Source: Batillaria attramentaria
Lineage: Eukaryota; Mollusca; Gastropoda; Batillariidae
Reading direction: 5' to 3'
Length of the DNA: 64,000 bases
Assembly: GCA_018292915.2 (NCBI GenBank)
Contig: JACVVK020000015.1
Span: forward strand, 1,955,501-2,019,500
Shown here piece by piece: positions 63,923 to 64,000 of this stretch. The stretch's first letter is position 1; every line of letters starts with the position of its first letter. Position numbers and translations under genes: made by a program. Below the pieces are notes generated by a model. It was not told where the DNA came from. It saw nothing but the letters and a program-made list of their open reading frames with translations, and did not search any database.

Positions 63923-64000
63923 ATGGCCACCCCAGGGGCAGGCTTTCCCGTCACTCCGCATTCTGCTCAGTCTAGCAGAAGATCATCTCGGCGGTCATGG
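63923..64000 (+). CDS. N-terminus of an unidentified gene (cut by window end)
   Basis: The exon starts at 63856 after a long polypyrimidine tract. The ATG at 63923 is preceded by an in-frame TAG nine bases upstream. The 26 visible codons read MATPGAGFPVTP followed by a Ser/Arg-rich stretch with SSRRSSRRSW. Such low-complexity basic N-termini occur in many nuclear proteins, so no function is assigned. The open frame runs off the end. Confidence 0.5.
   Translation, partial: MATPGAGFPVTPHSAQSSRRSSRRSW

Overview
The window is eukaryotic, intron-rich nuclear DNA. The fit is best with a lophotrochozoan, most likely a gastropod mollusc. The reasons are short GC-richer coding exons in AT-rich introns with clean GT-AG borders, very abundant CT/CA dinucleotide arrays, tRNA-derived SINEs, many short inverted-repeat (MITE-like) transposons, and proteins close to animal families. 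The species call is inference; no database was searched.

Layout. (1) About 1-36,920, + strand: a discoidin-domain receptor tyrosine kinase (DDR1/DDR2 family). Eleven exons (3,980-27,811) encode the end of the discoidin domain, the discoidin-like domain, the transmembrane and juxtamembrane region and a complete kinase. The 5' exons lie left of the window. Every exon pair joins in phase. An unusually clean ~9 kb follows the stop codon and ends in AATAAA at 36,898, so it is probably a giant 3'UTR. (2) 37,145-51,831: three MAPEG-family microsomal glutathione S-transferase 1 (MGST1) paralogues in orientation -, +, -. All have three coding exons with identical intron phases. (3) 51,832-59,323: mostly intergenic, with at least three MITE-type insertions, a 21-bp minisatellite and a LINE fragment. 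(4) 59,324-62,436, - strand: a four-exon CTR/SLC31 copper transporter. (5) 63,0xx-64,000, + strand: the start of another gene that is cut by the window edge and not identified.

The genes do not form one pathway. DDR is a collagen-sensing receptor, the MGST1 copies are membrane detoxification enzymes, and SLC31 moves copper. DDR and MGST1 copy 1 converge tail to tail. MGST1 copies 1 and 2 are head to head. Copies 2 and 3 are tail to tail. SLC31 and the last gene are head to head.

Most unusual structure is in the 11.2 kb DDR intron (8,292-19,490). It holds a ~450-500 bp inverted repeat pair near its two ends, a 320-bp tandem repeat rich in nuclear-receptor half-sites, a small tandem repeat with four perfect CRE octamers, a 90-bp G-run tandem repeat, and a pogo-like MITE nested in a dispersed repeat whose empty paralogous site is also present. 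All three MGST1 paralogues carry long UG tracts in intron 1. No prokaryotic system, CRISPR array or intact autonomous transposon was seen.
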